DNA from: Methylocystaceae bacterium
GTDB taxonomy: Bacteria; Pseudomonadota; Alphaproteobacteria; Rhizobiales; Beijerinckiaceae
Direction: 5' to 3'
Length of the DNA stretch: 64,000 nucleotides
NCBI GenBank assembly: GCA_009773555.1
Contig: WSXZ01000003.1
Span: 36,001-100,000, forward strand
In this document: positions 8,353 to 16,051 of the stretch, in pieces
How positions within the stretch are numbered: the stretch's first letter is position 1
Layout of the letters: every line of letters starts with the position of its first letter
Translations under genes and position numbers: made by a program
The notes under the pieces: model-generated
Seen by the model: the letters and a program-made list of their open reading frames with translations, nothing else
The model's database searches: none
What the model was told of the DNA's origin: nothing

Positions 8353-9126
8353 TCAGTGCGCGACGCTGAGGGCCACGAAGGCTCCAGTCAAGAGAAGCTC
8401 GCGCAAGCAATCGATCAGTTTGAAATCCGCCGCGACGGCGGTCGCCGCGTTCATGGCCTCGCCGAAGGTTCTTCCGTTCCTGAGCGCGTCCACGAAAGCC
8501 GATCCGCCGACGGGAAGAGCCGCTACCTTGATCGCCAGCTCAGGACGAACGACAAGCGCCTCTTCGCCGTGGTCCAGCTCCACTGGCGTCATCTCGTCGT
8601 CCGACATGTGCCGTCGCCAGATCGAAACGATTGGATACGCGGACGCCACGACATGCGTCGAGGGATGCAGAACAGCCGTTGCGCTGTCTAGTCGCTCGTG
8701 TGGGAAGGCGCGCAGGAAATCCAATGGCAGCGGCGCGGCGTCAGCGGCGTGATAGGCGGCGCCCACGGCATATTCCAGCCGCGCGACGTCCGGAAGATAA
8801 GGAAGTTCGCGCGCCGGCTCAAATTCCGAAACGAATGCCGGAAACGCGTCGCCATACTCGAAAAGCATCGGCGTGCGCGGAAGGCGCTCGCGGACATAGC
8901 ATTGCGCCATAGCGCGAAAAAATTCATCGCCGACCAACTGCGCGCAAATTGGAAAGCGCTCCGCCAGCGCGTCGACCAGTCCGACGCACACATTGTTGCG
9001 ATAGACGGCGAACCGTCGCTCTGGCGGAAAGCCGCCGGGGGTTTCGAGCTCGTTGGGCGGCGGCAGCTCTGGCTCGAGCAGCGCGCGGACAAATGCGGCT
9101 TGATCGACGTCAGCCGAGGTCGTCAT
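8353..9126 (-). CDS. bufC: Bufferin partner protein, DUF2063 (HvfC/BufC family)
   Basis: 257 residues. The N-terminal part (QAAFVRALLEPELPPP, RRFAVYRNNVCVGLVDALAERFPICAQLVGDEFFRAMAQCYVRE, PRTPMLFEYGDAFPAFVSEF) is the putative DNA-binding/DUF2063 domain that forms a complex with the DUF692 enzyme and presents the precursor peptide. The start overlaps the end of bufB by 17 bases, implying translational coupling. In studied bufferin systems this protein is the partner that lets the oxidase modify cysteines of BufA. Confidence 0.88.
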   Translation of the reverse strand: MTTSADVDQAAFVRALLEPELPPPNELETPGGFPPERRFAVYRNNVCVGLVDALAERFPICAQLVGDEFFRAMAQCYVRERLPRTPMLFEYGDAFPAFVSEFEPARELPYLPDVARLEYAVGAAYHAADAAPLPLDFLRAFPHERLDSATAVLHPSTHVVASAYPIVSIWRRHMSDDEMTPVELDHGEEALVVRPELAIKVAALPVGGSAFVDALRNGRTFGEAMNAATAVAADFKLIDCLRELLLTGAFVALSVAH

Positions 9127-10036
9127 GAAGCGCCTCCGATTTTAAGCCATCTTCAACAACACGCCGCCGCCTTTCAAGGAACGCCTCCGCTTGCGTGGCT
9201 TGCGCCAAGAGGGTCGGCCAGGAGGGAACGTCATTGTCCCATTCGATCAGCGTCGCGACCGGTCCGCATCGCGCCAGCGCGCGATCATAGAGTCGCCAAA
9301 CCGCGTCAGCGACGGGCGCGCAATGCGCGTCGATCAGCAGAGGCGCGGCGACTTCATCGACATCCTCGGCATATCCGGCAAGATGAATCTCTTCGACGTA
9401 GGACATCGGGAAGGCGTCGATATAGTCCTCCGCCGAATAAGCGAGGTTCGTTGCGCTGACATAGACGTTGGTTACGTCGAGCAGCAGCCGGCAGTCCGTG
9501 CTGCGCACCACCTCGCGCAGGAATTCGATCTCCGAATATTCCGAGGATCGGAACCGCAGATAGGCCGCTGGGTTTTCGAGGAGGATCGGCCTGCCGAGCG
9601 CCTCCTGGAGCTCATCCACATGAGCGACGACATGCGCCAATGTCGTCGCGTTATAGGGCAGGGGCAGCAAGTCGTTGAGAAATCGCGCGCCCAGCGTCGA
9701 CCAGGCGAGATGTTCGGAGAACGCGGCCGGGTCATAGCGATCGACGAGCGTCTTTAGGCGGCCAAGATGCTCGCGGTCGAGGGGTTCAGCGCCGCCGACG
9801 GAAAGGCCGACGCCATGGATCGAGAGCGGCGAATCTTTACGCAAACGCATCAGCTGCGCATGCGGAGTGCCGCCGGCGCCCATGTAATTCTCGGCGTGGA
9901 TTTCGAAAAAACCGACATCGCGCGCCTCGGCCTCGATCTCGGCGAGATGCACGCTCTTGAAACCGACTCCCGCGCGGGCGGGCAGCGAGGACGCTGCGCG
10001 CTCACGGCGATGTTCGGGGGCGGAATGCGCGCCCAT
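9110..10036 (-). CDS. bufB: Multinuclear non-haem iron oxidase, DUF692 (BufB)
   Basis: 308 residues of the DUF692/MNIO TIM-barrel family. Metal-ligand positions are visible: E45, H47, E49, N50 (FFEIHAEN), H74 (SIHG), H109 (EHLAW), E154 (LLENP), D187/N190 (LDVTN), H218 (EIHLAGY), D236/H238 (IDAH), E265/D267/D269 (IEWDNDVP). The family uses two or three iron atoms to convert peptide cysteines into thiooxazole or oxazolone-thioamide groups; in bufferins this arms BufA to bind copper. It lies eight bases after bufA1 and overlaps bufC. The exact start is uncertain because about 20 disordered residues precede the conserved VGFKSVH. Confidence 0.92.
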   Translation of the reverse strand: MGAHSAPEHRRERAASSLPARAGVGFKSVHLAEIEAEARDVGFFEIHAENYMGAGGTPHAQLMRLRKDSPLSIHGVGLSVGGAEPLDREHLGRLKTLVDRYDPAAFSEHLAWSTLGARFLNDLLPLPYNATTLAHVVAHVDELQEALGRPILLENPAAYLRFRSSEYSEIEFLREVVRSTDCRLLLDVTNVYVSATNLAYSAEDYIDAFPMSYVEEIHLAGYAEDVDEVAAPLLIDAHCAPVADAVWRLYDRALARCGPVATLIEWDNDVPSWPTLLAQATQAEAFLERRRRVVEDGLKSEALHDDLG

Positions 10037-10043
10037 GCCGGCC

Positions 10044-10322
10044 TCAGTGCGAAATCGGCTCGAGGCTGCCCTTGCCCTTGGGCGTCACGATAGACGTGCA
10101 CGTGCCCTTGGGAACATATTTCCATGCGTCGCCTTGATAATTGGTCTTTGACGTTCCCGCGCAGCTGGTTCCCGGGCCTGCCGCACAATCATTCTTGCCC
10201 TTCAGGGAGACGCCGAAGCACTTTTCCTGGTCGTTCGCGGCCTTCGCCGTTTCCGCCAGAGCGACAGCCGTCGCGAAGGCGCCGGCGATCGCAAAGGCGG
10301 CGCAAAGCTTCTTGTCCGACAT
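10044..10322 (-). CDS. bufA1: BufA1 family periplasmic bufferin precursor
   Basis: 92 residues starting [10 protein letters not shown] at 10322, with GGGAGA nine bases upstream; a longer frame to 10352 is less likely. A signal peptide ends near ETAKAAN. The mature part has four cysteines (C35, C46, C54, C75) in KCFGV, DCAAG, SCAGT and TCTS, the DUF2282/BufA1 pattern, plus lysines and glycines. Bufferins are exported peptides whose cysteines are modified by BufB and which bind excess copper. A sigma-F-type promoter lies about 100 bases upstream. Confidence 0.9.
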   Translation of the reverse strand: MSDKKLCAAFAIAGAFATAVALAETAKAANDQEKCFGVSLKGKNDCAAGPGTSCAGTSKTNYQGDAWKYVPKGTCTSIVTPKGKGSLEPISH

Positions 10323-10428
10323 TCTGATCTCCCTCTGCTTGCGTCCGATCATCCATAAAGGAGCAATCGGTTGAACCTGACGTATTTGGCGTGCAATTCA
10401 AGACGACCGTTCGCCGTCTCAAGGGTCA

Positions 10429-10456
10429 ATTTCGTCGCGACGGCGTCAAAGGTTAC
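10429..10456 (-). promoter_or_regulatory. Sigma-F-type promoter of bufA1
   Basis: Reading the minus strand: GGCTGTAACC (core GTAACC, complement of 10451-10456), exactly 16 bases, then CGAAAT (complement of 10429-10434). The GTAACC-N16-CGAA arrangement matches what I know of Caulobacter sigma-F promoters, and the same arrangement occurs upstream of bufA2 in this window. It would start transcription about 100 bases before bufA1. Confidence 0.8.
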
Positions 10457-10552
10457 AGCCGAAAGCGTTCATCGAAAACTACGAAAAAGTCGAGTAGGGT
10501 GAGATGGCGCGCGGACGCTTGATCGATTAGAGCTGGCAGATTCGCAGCGGAC

Positions 10553-11128
10553 ATGAGCGAATTGAGCGATACGTCGAACGATCGGGAAAGTCGGTGGCGC
10601 GCGCTGATGACATCGGCGCAGGACGGCGATCATGCCGCGTATGGCGAGCTCTTGTCAGATCTTTTTCCCGTTTTGCGCCGGTTCGTCGTGCGAAAATGGC
10701 CGAACGCGCATGACACGGAAGACGTGGTTCAGGAAATCCTGGTGTCCATTCACACGGTGCGCCAGACCTATGATCGCCGGCGTCCGTTTACGCCCTGGCT
10801 GATGACCATCGCGGCGCGGCGCGTCGCCGACGCCGCACGTAGTCGTTACGCACGAGGCGCCAACGAAACGACGGTCGATATTTTGCCTGAAACCTTTGAC
10901 GGCGACGGCGCGAACTCCGAACAAGAGACGACGGACGATCGCGAGGCGCTTCGCAGAGCCATGGCGATCCTGCCGGCTGGCCAGCGCCAGGCGATTGAAC
11001 TGGTCAAGATACAAGGTCTTTCGCTGGACGAAGCGTCTCAGGTCACGGGGAAGAGCGTCGGTTCGCTGAAAGTCGGAATCCATAGAGCCATCAAAGCGAT
11101 GCGGCAGGCCCTGGAGCGGATTGGCTAA
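10553..11128 (+). CDS. sigF: ECF RNA polymerase sigma factor, SigF type
   Basis: 191 residues. Region 2 spans about 30-95 (DTEDVVQEILVSIHTVRQTYDRRRPFTPWLMTIAARRVAD), and region 4 about 143-188 (LPAGQRQAIELVKIQGLSLDEASQVTGKSVGSLKVGIHRAIKAM), the two-domain layout of extracytoplasmic-function sigma factors. The next gene encodes an NrsF-type anti-sigma factor, four bases past this stop. In Caulobacter the homologous pair responds to metal stress and controls bufferin-type genes; the matching promoters upstream of bufA1 and bufA2 suggest the same here. I see no such promoter upstream of sigF itself. Confidence 0.92.
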   Translation: MSELSDTSNDRESRWRALMTSAQDGDHAAYGELLSDLFPVLRRFVVRKWPNAHDTEDVVQEILVSIHTVRQTYDRRRPFTPWLMTIAARRVADAARSRYARGANETTVDILPETFDGDGANSEQETTDDREALRRAMAILPAGQRQAIELVKIQGLSLDEASQVTGKSVGSLKVGIHRAIKAMRQALERIG

Positions 11129-11132
11129 GCGG

Positions 11133-11816
11133 ATGTTGAACCGAGACCTGATCGAAACTCTGACCGCCAATTGCGCGCCCATACGCCCGCTCGCGCATCC
11201 GGCGTGGCGCGCGCTCGTTTGGTTTGCGGTTTCGCTCTGTTATGTCGCGATCGTGGTGGCGGCGATGGGGGTGAGGCCCGACTTTGTCGCCAAGATCGCC
11301 GACCCGCAGTTTGCGACGGAATTGGCTGCGGCGTTCCTGACGAGCGTCGTGGCCGCAGCGGGCGCCTTCAGCGCGGGCTGTCCGGCGCGCCCGATGTGGG
11401 AACGGTTCGTCGCCGGATTGTTCTTCTTGCTCTGGGCAGGCGCGCTTGCCGTTGGATGCTGGAGGGACGTCAACGCCTTCGGCGTGTCCGGTCTCCTGTC
11501 GCATTCGGACATCTATTGCCTGCCCACCATTCTCGCCATCAGCATCCCGGCGGCGGTATTGATCCTGTCGATGGTCAAGCGCGGCGCGCCCATTGCGCCA
11601 TTCGTGACGATTGGACTTGCCGCTCTCGCATCGACGGCCCTGGCGGCGGCGGCGCTACGTCTGTCTTTCAGACAGGACGCGGCAGTGTCGGTCTGCATCT
11701 GGCAGTTCGGTTCCGTCGTCCTGCTGACGGGAATCGCTTCGCTGTTCGGCCGGGCGCTCCTGCACTGGACCATGCGCGACGAGTTGATCGCGTCGTTTCA
11801 AGCGCATCGCCGCTGA
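11133..11816 (+). CDS. nrsF: NrsF family anti-sigma-F factor (DUF1109)
   Basis: About 227 residues from the ATG at 11133; a TTG at 11121 would overlap sigF and is also possible. Six hydrophobic segments follow a short cytoplasmic N-terminus (MLNRDLIETLTANCAPIRPLAHPAWR), the DUF1109 layout. NrsF proteins hold the sigma factor at the inner membrane and release it on metal stress through periplasmic cysteines; candidate cysteines here are in FSAGCPARPMWERF, AVGCWRDVN and SDIYCLPT. Regulates the flanking bufferin genes by inference from context. Confidence 0.88.
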   Translation: MLNRDLIETLTANCAPIRPLAHPAWRALVWFAVSLCYVAIVVAAMGVRPDFVAKIADPQFATELAAAFLTSVVAAAGAFSAGCPARPMWERFVAGLFFLLWAGALAVGCWRDVNAFGVSGLLSHSDIYCLPTILAISIPAAVLILSMVKRGAPIAPFVTIGLAALASTALAAAALRLSFRQDAAVSVCIWQFGSVVLLTGIASLFGRALLHWTMRDELIASFQAHRR

Positions 11817-11895
11817 CGACGGCTCTTCTTGGCTGAGGAAATCGCCGGCCGGCGCGGAACGGACGAAGAAAACGCATCCGTCCGCGCCGCTTGGC

Positions 11896-12168
11896 TTACA
11901 TCTCGGCGATCTTGCCGCCCTTCGCCTCGCAAGCCGCTGCTGATTTTTCAGGCAACCACCCCTGACCCTTGCATGAGTTCATGCCCTTGCAGGCGTTGTT
12001 CGCGGTCTTGCAGAGGCTCGTCCCCTTGCAGGAATTGATTCCGGCGCAGTGGACAGACTTGCTCATTTTTTTGGCGAGCGCCGGCGCGGGCGCCCCGCCG
12101 CTCAGAACCAGGGCGATCGCCGCGGCGGCCATTGAGGCGCCCGAAACGCTTTTGACGTTCATTTCCAT
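11896..12168 (-). CDS. bufA2: BufA2 family periplasmic bufferin precursor
   Basis: 90 residues, start at 12168 (MEMNVK) or two codons later. A signal peptide ends near APALAKK. The mature peptide has six cysteines (C41, C47, C53, C60, C66, C80) in repeats of C-x5-C and C-x6-C with CKG motifs (NSCKGT, NACKGM, NSCKGQGW), the BufA2 pattern. It stands alone, without its own bufB/bufC, so it probably shares the modifying enzymes of the bufA1 operon (inference). A sigma-F-type promoter lies about 60 bases upstream. Confidence 0.88.
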   Translation of the reverse strand: MEMNVKSVSGASMAAAAIALVLSGGAPAPALAKKMSKSVHCAGINSCKGTSLCKTANNACKGMNSCKGQGWLPEKSAAACEAKGGKIAEM

Positions 12169-12226
12169 CTCCTTGAAAATCTGCTCGCGGACGAGCGTTC
12201 CAGGTTCACGGGGAACCTACGGACGC

Positions 12227-12254
12227 TATTCGTCGCCGCTACGAATAAGGTTAC
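12227..12254 (-). promoter_or_regulatory. Sigma-F-type promoter of bufA2
   Basis: On the minus strand GGCTGTAACC (core is complement of 12249-12254), 16 bases, then CGAATA (complement of 12227-12232). The ten-base upstream element is identical to that before bufA1 and the spacing is the same. The rest of the 332-base interval up to the glutaminase gene holds no other gene I can support. Confidence 0.8.
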
Positions 12255-12500
12255 AGCCGTGTGTCCCGAAGGATGGGCGGTCCCTTTGGCAGCCGCGCGG
12301 GCAAGAGCGACGCGCCCGCTCCGCCCTGCGTCTCTAAAAAGTCCGTTGCGAAAAACTTCTGCAGTATCGCGGATTTGATCGATTGGAGATCACGCTGATC
12401 AGCTGAATTCGGAGAAGATTAGTGACAGGCATATACTTTGCTGTGACAATTAATTCGATTTTGGGATCAGTTCCGCAGTCGAGAAAAATTTGGAGACGCC

Positions 12501-14312
12501 GTGTATCCACCCCTCCGCGGCTTTTTGCGCCGCTGCCATGAACAGTTCGCCGCCGATGATTCCGGCGCGGTCGCCAATTACATTCCGGAATTGACGAGGG
12601 CCAACCCAGCGCATTTCGGCGTCAGCCTCGCAACGATCGACGGCCATGTCTATGAAGTCGGCGACAGTTCCACGCCGTTTACGATTCAGTCGATATCGAA
12701 GGCCTTTGTATTCGCGCTCGCCCTCGAAACGCTTGGCCACGAGCGCGTCGAGTCGGTGATCGGCGTCGAGCCTAGCGGCGAAGCTTTCAATTCGATTCGA
12801 CTGACGGGCGACAACAAGCCGTTCAATCCCATGGTCAACGCTGGAGCGATCGCCTGTTCCGGTTTGATCCATCAGCATGAAGGCGACGGCGCTTTTGACC
12901 TCATCCATCGGACGCTGAGCCGCTTCGCAGGACGCGAACTCGACGTCGACGAAGCGGTGTTCGCCTCGGAACGCGCGACCGGCGACAGGAACCGCGCTAT
13001 CGCCTGGCTGCTTCGTAATTATTCGGTGCTCGGCGACGACGTCGACGCCGTCCTGGACGTCTATTTTCGTCAATGCGCCGTGCTCGTCACCGCGCGCGAT
13101 CTGGCGGTCATGGCGGCGACGTTGGCCAACTGCGGCCGCAACCCGCTCACCGGCGAGCAGATCATTTCCTCTTACGTCGTGGCGCGCACGCTCTCGGTGA
13201 TGACGAGCTCCGGCATGTACGACTATGCCGGCGAGTGGATCTATCGGGTGGGAATTCCCGCAAAGAGCGGGGTCGGCGGCGGAATCATCGCCGCCCTTCC
13301 GGCGCAACTGGGGCTCGGCACCTTTTCGCCGCGGCTCGACAGTCATGGCAACAGCGTCCGCGGTCTAAAGGTCTGCGAGGCGCTATCGGCGCATTTCGGA
13401 TTGCATGTGCTCAATCGCAGCGACGATGTGCGCACCTGCATCATTAGCGATTACAACGCAGCCGGTGTTTCCTCGCGCCGCAACCGACAGAATTTCGAGC
13501 TGGCGATTCTTCAGGAGCGCGCAAGCGACATTCGGGTGATCGAACTCGTCGGCGCGCTCTCATTCGCCGCAATGGACTACGTCTCGCGCAGGCTGGATGG
13601 CGAAGGGCCGCCAGGCGAGCTGCTGATTTTGGACTTTCGACGCGTTCCGAGCGCGACGACCGCCGCTGCGCGACTCCTGGCGGAAGCGCTCGCTGGCCTC
13701 GCCGCCCGCGGCGTCACCCTCATCGTCGCCGGCTTTGAAAAGGCGTCGCAGCTCTGGCAGGCGATACACGCAGAGCGCAACGTTCTGCCGAAGTTGCGTC
13801 ATTTTTCGCTGCTCGACGACGCAATCGAATGGGCCGAAGATCAGGTGATCTATCGCTATGGCGGCTTCGAAGGCCTGGCCAAGACGACCCATCTCAGCGA
13901 ACAAGCGCTGCTCGCTGGTCTGTGTTCGGATGAAATAGACCACATCGCGGCGATCGGGCTCGCGCGTGCTTTCAAAACCGGCGAGCGGATCATCGCCGCC
14001 GGAGATCCCGCGGCCTCGCTGTTCTTTCTGCAAAGCGGCATGGTCAGCGTGAAACTGCGCAGCGGCGCGCGATTGGCGTCGATCTCGCCGGGCATGGCAT
14101 TCGGCGAGATGGCGCTCATCGAACGCGAGCGCAGCGCAGACGTGTGGGCCGACACGGCGGTGCAGTGCCTCGAATTGCCGCTGAGCGCCTATGCTTCGTT
14201 TCGCAAGAGCCATCCAGCAAGCGGAGAGCTGATCATGCGAAATCTCGCAGCGTTATTGGCAAGGCGCCTGGTGCTTGCAAACGCCAAAGTCGACCTGCTC
14301 AGCGCCTATTGA
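12501..14312 (+). CDS. glsA: Glutaminase with STAS and cyclic-nucleotide-binding domains
   Basis: 603 residues from a GTG start with GGAGA nine bases upstream. Residues 1-310 are a glutaminase (converts glutamine to glutamate and ammonia) of the serine-beta-lactamase-like fold: S64-x-x-K67 in QSISK, DNKPFNPMVNAGAI, and the glycine-rich KSGVGGGI. Residues about 330-435 look like a STAS domain (DIRVIELVGALSFAAMDYVSRRL, LILDFRRV). Residues about 455-590 are a cyclic-nucleotide-binding domain, with the phosphate-binding cassette FGEMALIERERSAD. The typical free-standing enzyme is about 310 residues, so here catalysis is probably tied to a second-messenger signal. Same fusion is known elsewhere but little studied. 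Confidence 0.92.
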   Translation: MYPPLRGFLRRCHEQFAADDSGAVANYIPELTRANPAHFGVSLATIDGHVYEVGDSSTPFTIQSISKAFVFALALETLGHERVESVIGVEPSGEAFNSIRLTGDNKPFNPMVNAGAIACSGLIHQHEGDGAFDLIHRTLSRFAGRELDVDEAVFASERATGDRNRAIAWLLRNYSVLGDDVDAVLDVYFRQCAVLVTARDLAVMAATLANCGRNPLTGEQIISSYVVARTLSVMTSSGMYDYAGEWIYRVGIPAKSGVGGGIIAALPAQLGLGTFSPRLDSHGNSVRGLKVCEALSAHFGLHVLNRSDDVRTCIISDYNAAGVSSRRNRQNFELAILQERASDIRVIELVGALSFAAMDYVSRRLDGEGPPGELLILDFRRVPSATTAAARLLAEALAGLAARGVTLIVAGFEKASQLWQAIHAERNVLPKLRHFSLLDDAIEWAEDQVIYRYGGFEGLAKTTHLSEQALLAGLCSDEIDHIAAIGLARAFKTGERIIAAGDPAASLFFLQSGMVSVKLRSGARLASISPGMAFGEMALIERERSADVWADTAVQCLELPLSAYASFRKSHPASGELIMRNLAALLARRLVLANAKVDLLSAY

Positions 14313-14316
14313 TGTG

Positions 14317-14652
14317 CTACGCCGCGCTCTTAGGCGTCATGCTTGGGGCTGTGGCCGCCTGCAGGAGCATGGCGCGCGTCTCGTCAACCGAGAACACTCT
14401 GGTGAGGCGATTGCGGCTCAGATGCCCTGCGGCGACGTCCGCGATCTCAATAGCTGCGGCGGTGGTTTCATCGGGCGCTTCGAAGAGCGCGAATCCGTCA
14501 TATTCTGCGCCAGGCGTGTAATATAATCCGACGAGGCGGCCGCCGAAGTGCTCAAGAAGCGCTTCTGAAGCCGCAGCGCGGTCCTGGGGCGCCTTGATGA
14601 AGGTGGCCCAAGCGGCAGGGGAATAGGCAAACTGCGCCAGGAACAAGGGCAT
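14317..14652 (-). CDS. GYD domain protein
   Basis: 111 residues starting MPLFLAQFAYSPAAWATFIKAPQDR; GGAGGA lies ten bases before the ATG at 14652. The ferredoxin-like alpha-beta pattern with FGGRLVGLYYTPGAEYDGFALFEAPDETTAAAIEIA matches the GYD/dabb-like family (stress-related, function unknown). Ends four bases from the glsA stop on the opposite strand. Confidence 0.8.
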   Translation of the reverse strand: MPLFLAQFAYSPAAWATFIKAPQDRAAASEALLEHFGGRLVGLYYTPGAEYDGFALFEAPDETTAAAIEIADVAAGHLSRNRLTRVFSVDETRAMLLQAATAPSMTPKSAA

Positions 14653-14834
14653 GTGGTTAGCTCCTCCGTCCGGAGGCGGCAGTTTGCGCGTTTCGGCAAA
14701 GCTTGGCAACGCTGGGCGGGAGAGGCGCTGCACAGCGCGATTCGCCTTCCGCTAGCGCTGTCCTTACTGCGTGCCAGCGTTATGCGCCGGTCAAGAATGG
14801 CCGGTTCAATGCGAACGTCAAAACCGGAGGTGAG

Positions 14835-16031
14835 ATGCTGTTGACTTTTGTGGCGACGCGCGGCGGCGATGGTCACGGGAGAGTCGCAAGCGCATTGTTT
14901 AAAACGCTCGCGGCATTGGTGTTTCTCGCCCAATCAGCGGGGGCGCGCGCAGAGGGTCCATCCCCCGAAGTGGTTGTCTCCCGCCCGCTCGCCAGGACGA
15001 TTCCGCGCTGGGACGAATATACGGGTCGTTTCGAGGCCTTGAAGCAGGTCGAGGTGCGCGCCCGCGTCTCCGGCGCTCTGGAGAAGATCAATTTCACCGA
15101 TGGGCAGTTCGTTAAAGCCGGCGACGTCCTTTTCGTCATCGATCAGCGGCCGTATCAGATCGCGGTCGACAGCGCCCGTGCGGAACTCACGCGGGCGCAG
15201 GCGCAAGCCGTGGCGTCGATCCGCGATTATGCACGCGCTCAGGAAATGACGCAGGGTCGCACCATCACCGCGCGCGACGTCGATCAGCGCAAAGCGAGCA
15301 ATGATATCGCCAGGGCGCAGGTTTTGAGCGCCGAAGCCGCGCTTCGCAACGCGGAACTCAATCTGGAATGGACGCAGGTCCGCGCGCCGATCGCCGGGCG
15401 CGTGTCGGACCGTCGCGTCGATTCGGGCAATCTCGTTCAGGGCGGACAGGCGGATGCGACTTTGCTCACGACGATCGTGACGCTCGATCCCATTCACTTC
15501 ATCTTCGACGCCTCCGAGGCCGACTACATTCGCTATGCGCGCTCTGCGGAGCGCCAGAAAGAAAATTCGCGCCAGTTTAAAAATCGCGTTTCGGTGCGGC
15601 TTGCCGACGAGACCGAGTGGACCCGCAGCGGCGTCATGGACTTCATGGACAATCAGCTCAATCGGCGCTCCGGCACGATCCGCGGCCGGGCCGTCTTCGA
15701 CAACAAGGACTATTTTCTGACGCCCGGCACGTTCGGGCGCCTGCGCCTGTTCGGCGGCGACGTCTCCGCGCTGCTCATTCCCGATGCTTCCGTCGTCTCC
15801 GATCAGACGAGCAAGACCGTGCTTGTCGTGTCCGACGACAACAAGGTCATCGCCAAATCGGTGAGTCTCGGCCCCATTCACAATGGTCTGCGTGTGATCC
15901 AATCCGGCCTCGACGCGAAGGATCGGATCGTGATCGGCGGGCTCGCAAATCCAATGGTTCGATCCGGCGCGACCGTTCAGCCCAAGGAAGGCGAAATCAA
16001 GGAAGCGCCAGTCGCGGTCAGCGACCGCTAG
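14835..16031 (+). CDS. RND efflux periplasmic adaptor (membrane-fusion protein)
   Basis: 398 residues from the ATG at 14835 (CCGGAGGTGAG upstream). A signal peptide ends near GARAEGP. Then the lipoyl/barrel-sandwich halves (VEVRARVSGALEKINFTDGQFVKAGDVLFVIDQRPYQ and NLEWTQVRAPIAGRVSDRRVDSGNLVQGG) around a coiled-coil hairpin (about residues 100-165), a beta-barrel and membrane-proximal domain. This adaptor links the inner-membrane pump encoded next to an outer-membrane channel; no channel gene is present here. The hydrophobic/amphiphilic efflux subtype is likely; substrate unknown. Confidence 0.92.
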   Translation: MLLTFVATRGGDGHGRVASALFKTLAALVFLAQSAGARAEGPSPEVVVSRPLARTIPRWDEYTGRFEALKQVEVRARVSGALEKINFTDGQFVKAGDVLFVIDQRPYQIAVDSARAELTRAQAQAVASIRDYARAQEMTQGRTITARDVDQRKASNDIARAQVLSAEAALRNAELNLEWTQVRAPIAGRVSDRRVDSGNLVQGGQADATLLTTIVTLDPIHFIFDASEADYIRYARSAERQKENSRQFKNRVSVRLADETEWTRSGVMDFMDNQLNRRSGTIRGRAVFDNKDYFLTPGTFGRLRLFGGDVSALLIPDASVVSDQTSKTVLVVSDDNKVIAKSVSLGPIHNGLRVIQSGLDAKDRIVIGGLANPMVRSGATVQPKEGEIKEAPVAVSDR

Positions 16032-16051
16032 ACGTCGAGATCAGGAACCCT

